Under the pieces are notes generated by a model that was not told the DNA's origin, did no database searches, and saw nothing but the letters and a program-made list of their open reading frames with translations. Below are positions 4,691 through 5,383 of a stretch of 5,383 nt of DNA, piece by piece (within the stretch, counting starts at the first letter, position 1; each line of letters begins with the position of its first letter). The DNA comes from Methanomassiliicoccales archaeon PtaB.Bin134 (GTDB lineage: Archaea; Thermoplasmatota; Thermoplasmata; Methanomassiliicoccales; UBA472). The stretch covers positions 1 to 5,383 of the forward strand of contig MVPZ01000203.1 in assembly GCA_002067045.1 (NCBI GenBank), written 5' to 3'. A program made the translations under genes and the position numbers.

Positions 4691-5379
4691 CTGCCTTCCC
4701 TCCAGGCCCGCTGGGCCTCCCCGGCCGCGGCCTCGGGGTTCACGATGCGCCTCGGCCCGCCGTTCCGGCTGGGCCGCCAGTCCCGGGGAGGGATGTTCAC
4801 GGCCAGCAGTTCCGTGCGGCCCTGCCTCTCCAGGGTCCTGACGATCTGGTCCCAGGCGCAGGGCAGGTCGGGCGACACCTCGCATCTTCCGTTCTGGCTT
4901 CCGCCGCAGGGGCCGTTCATCAGGCTCTTGGCGCATCGGGCTATCGGGCATATACCGGCGGTGAGGTGCAGGATGCAGTCACCGCATCCGGCGCACTTCT
5001 CCATGAACGCACCTATGCCTTCAGGCGCGCCCATGTTCGAGGTGTTCACCCCGGGGACCGTGCGGGCGTCGGGGCAGATGTCCTGCACCACCTGTGCGCC
5101 GACCCCGCAGGCCATGCTAACCACCGTTCCGGAGAATCCGACCAGGGGATCGAGGAACTCCCTCTCGCAGGCCCTTTCCACGGTGAGCGTTTCAACCTTC
5201 CAGCCCTTGCCCTTGAGCTCGGAGTGCAATGCCAGAGCTTCGCATAACGCCTTGGACTCCTTCTCCCCTCCGGCGAGGCATATGGCCGTGCACGATCTGC
5301 ATCCCAACACCAGTATCTCGTTCGAACCGTCCAGCATCCCCAGGACCTCGGGCAGCGGCTTCCTCTCGGCGATTATCAT
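4687..5379 (-). CDS. metV: MetV-type zinc/iron-sulfur subunit of methylenetetrahydrofolate reductase
   Basis: A 230-residue protein of the family formerly called the MTHFR C-terminal domain (MetV). In acetogens MetV partners MetF and carries metal sites that pass electrons to the MetF flavin for reduction of methylene-THF to methyl-THF. It is cysteine-rich: an N-terminal group (Cys27, Cys30, Cys34) after a hydrophobic strand, Cys91 and Cys102 in the middle, then CAGCGDC (Cys129, 132, 135), CPIARC (Cys144, 149), NGPCGG (Cys158), Cys166 and Cys174. The last three lie in the family's typical NGPCGG-x-NG-x-C...PCAW block. The C-terminus has the usual IPPRDW motif. No transmembrane segment or signal peptide is seen, so it should be cytoplasmic. 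The start MIIAERKPLPE matches the usual family N-terminus; only four bases precede it in the window, so the promoter is not visible. Its stop overlaps the metF start (ATGA), implying translational coupling. The family call is secure; the electron donor is unknown. Confidence 0.92.
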   Translation of the reverse strand: MIIAERKPLPEVLGMLDGSNEILVLGCRSCTAICLAGGEKESKALCEALALHSELKGKGWKVETLTVERACEREFLDPLVGFSGTVVSMACGVGAQVVQDICPDARTVPGVNTSNMGAPEGIGAFMEKCAGCGDCILHLTAGICPIARCAKSLMNGPCGGSQNGRCEVSPDLPCAWDQIVRTLERQGRTELLAVNIPPRDWRPSRNGGPRRIVNPEAAAGEAQRAWREGR

Positions 5380-5383
5380 GCTT

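Noticed and set aside
3387..4841. A 484-codon plus-strand open frame opposite tusA, metF and part of metV
   Set aside because: It lies antisense to clear genes with family motifs. Its translation is rich in Ser/Arg/Pro without any recognisable domain, as expected of shadow frames in GC-rich DNA.
4691..4951. An N-terminal extension of metF by 87 residues
   Set aside because: The extra segment is Arg/Pro/Gly-rich out-of-frame metV sequence. The ATG at 4690, which overlaps the metV stop, matches the normal MetF N-terminus and length.
1..5383. CRISPR arrays, tRNA or rRNA genes, insertion sequences, phage genes
   Set aside because: No regularly spaced repeats, tRNA-like cloverleaf, transposase motifs or terminal repeats were seen in either strand.

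Overview
The window holds a compact set of genes, almost all on the minus strand. It most likely comes from a GC-rich archaeon, probably a euryarchaeote; a Thermoplasmata or Methanomassiliicoccales-like lineage is a guess. Three points support this. AT-rich TATA-like boxes sit about 26-27 nt upstream of start codons that have no Shine-Dalgarno sequence, which is the archaeal leaderless layout. Shine-Dalgarno sites elsewhere match GAGGTGAT. AGG is frequently used for arginine. The cysteine desulfurase homologue also recalls the lysine-less IscS known from Archaeoglobus fulgidus. Nothing seen fixes the taxon.

Layout, in the direction of minus-strand transcription (high to low coordinates). (1) 5379-3791: metV and metF, overlapping by ATGA. 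They form a two-subunit methylenetetrahydrofolate reductase of the MetVF type. (2) A 74-nt gap with a TATA-like promoter. (3) 3716-1257: a tight four-gene operon of a TusA-family sulfur carrier, a DsrE-family protein, an IscS/NifS-family protein and an IscU scaffold fused to a MIP18/DUF59-like domain. Gaps are 4, 9 and 2 nt. (4) 1256-1190: a 67-nt gap with a TATA-like box and a perfect 9-bp inverted repeat over the next start codon. (5) 1189-392: an iron-sulfur flavoprotein/FMN reductase-like gene. (6) 391-1: a region with a 50-codon plus-strand ORF (178-330) and the first 32 codons of a minus-strand gene (96-1) that leaves the window. These two have divergent starts 81 bp apart. Nothing is recognised in 331-391.

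The main interest is the iron-sulfur operon. The IscS-like protein keeps its persulfide-forming cysteine (Cys322), but the PLP Schiff-base lysine is threonine (Thr202), and four other cofactor-pocket positions are also changed (Asp100, Gln151, His179, Leu237). It is unlikely to be an ordinary PLP-dependent cysteine desulfurase. It is transcribed with two sulfur-relay proteins (TusA, DsrE) and the IscU scaffold. This suggests, as inference only, that sulfur reaches IscU by persulfide or sulfide relay, with the IscS-like protein acting as structural partner or persulfide acceptor. The scaffold's fused MIP18-like domain lacks the cysteine often found in that family.
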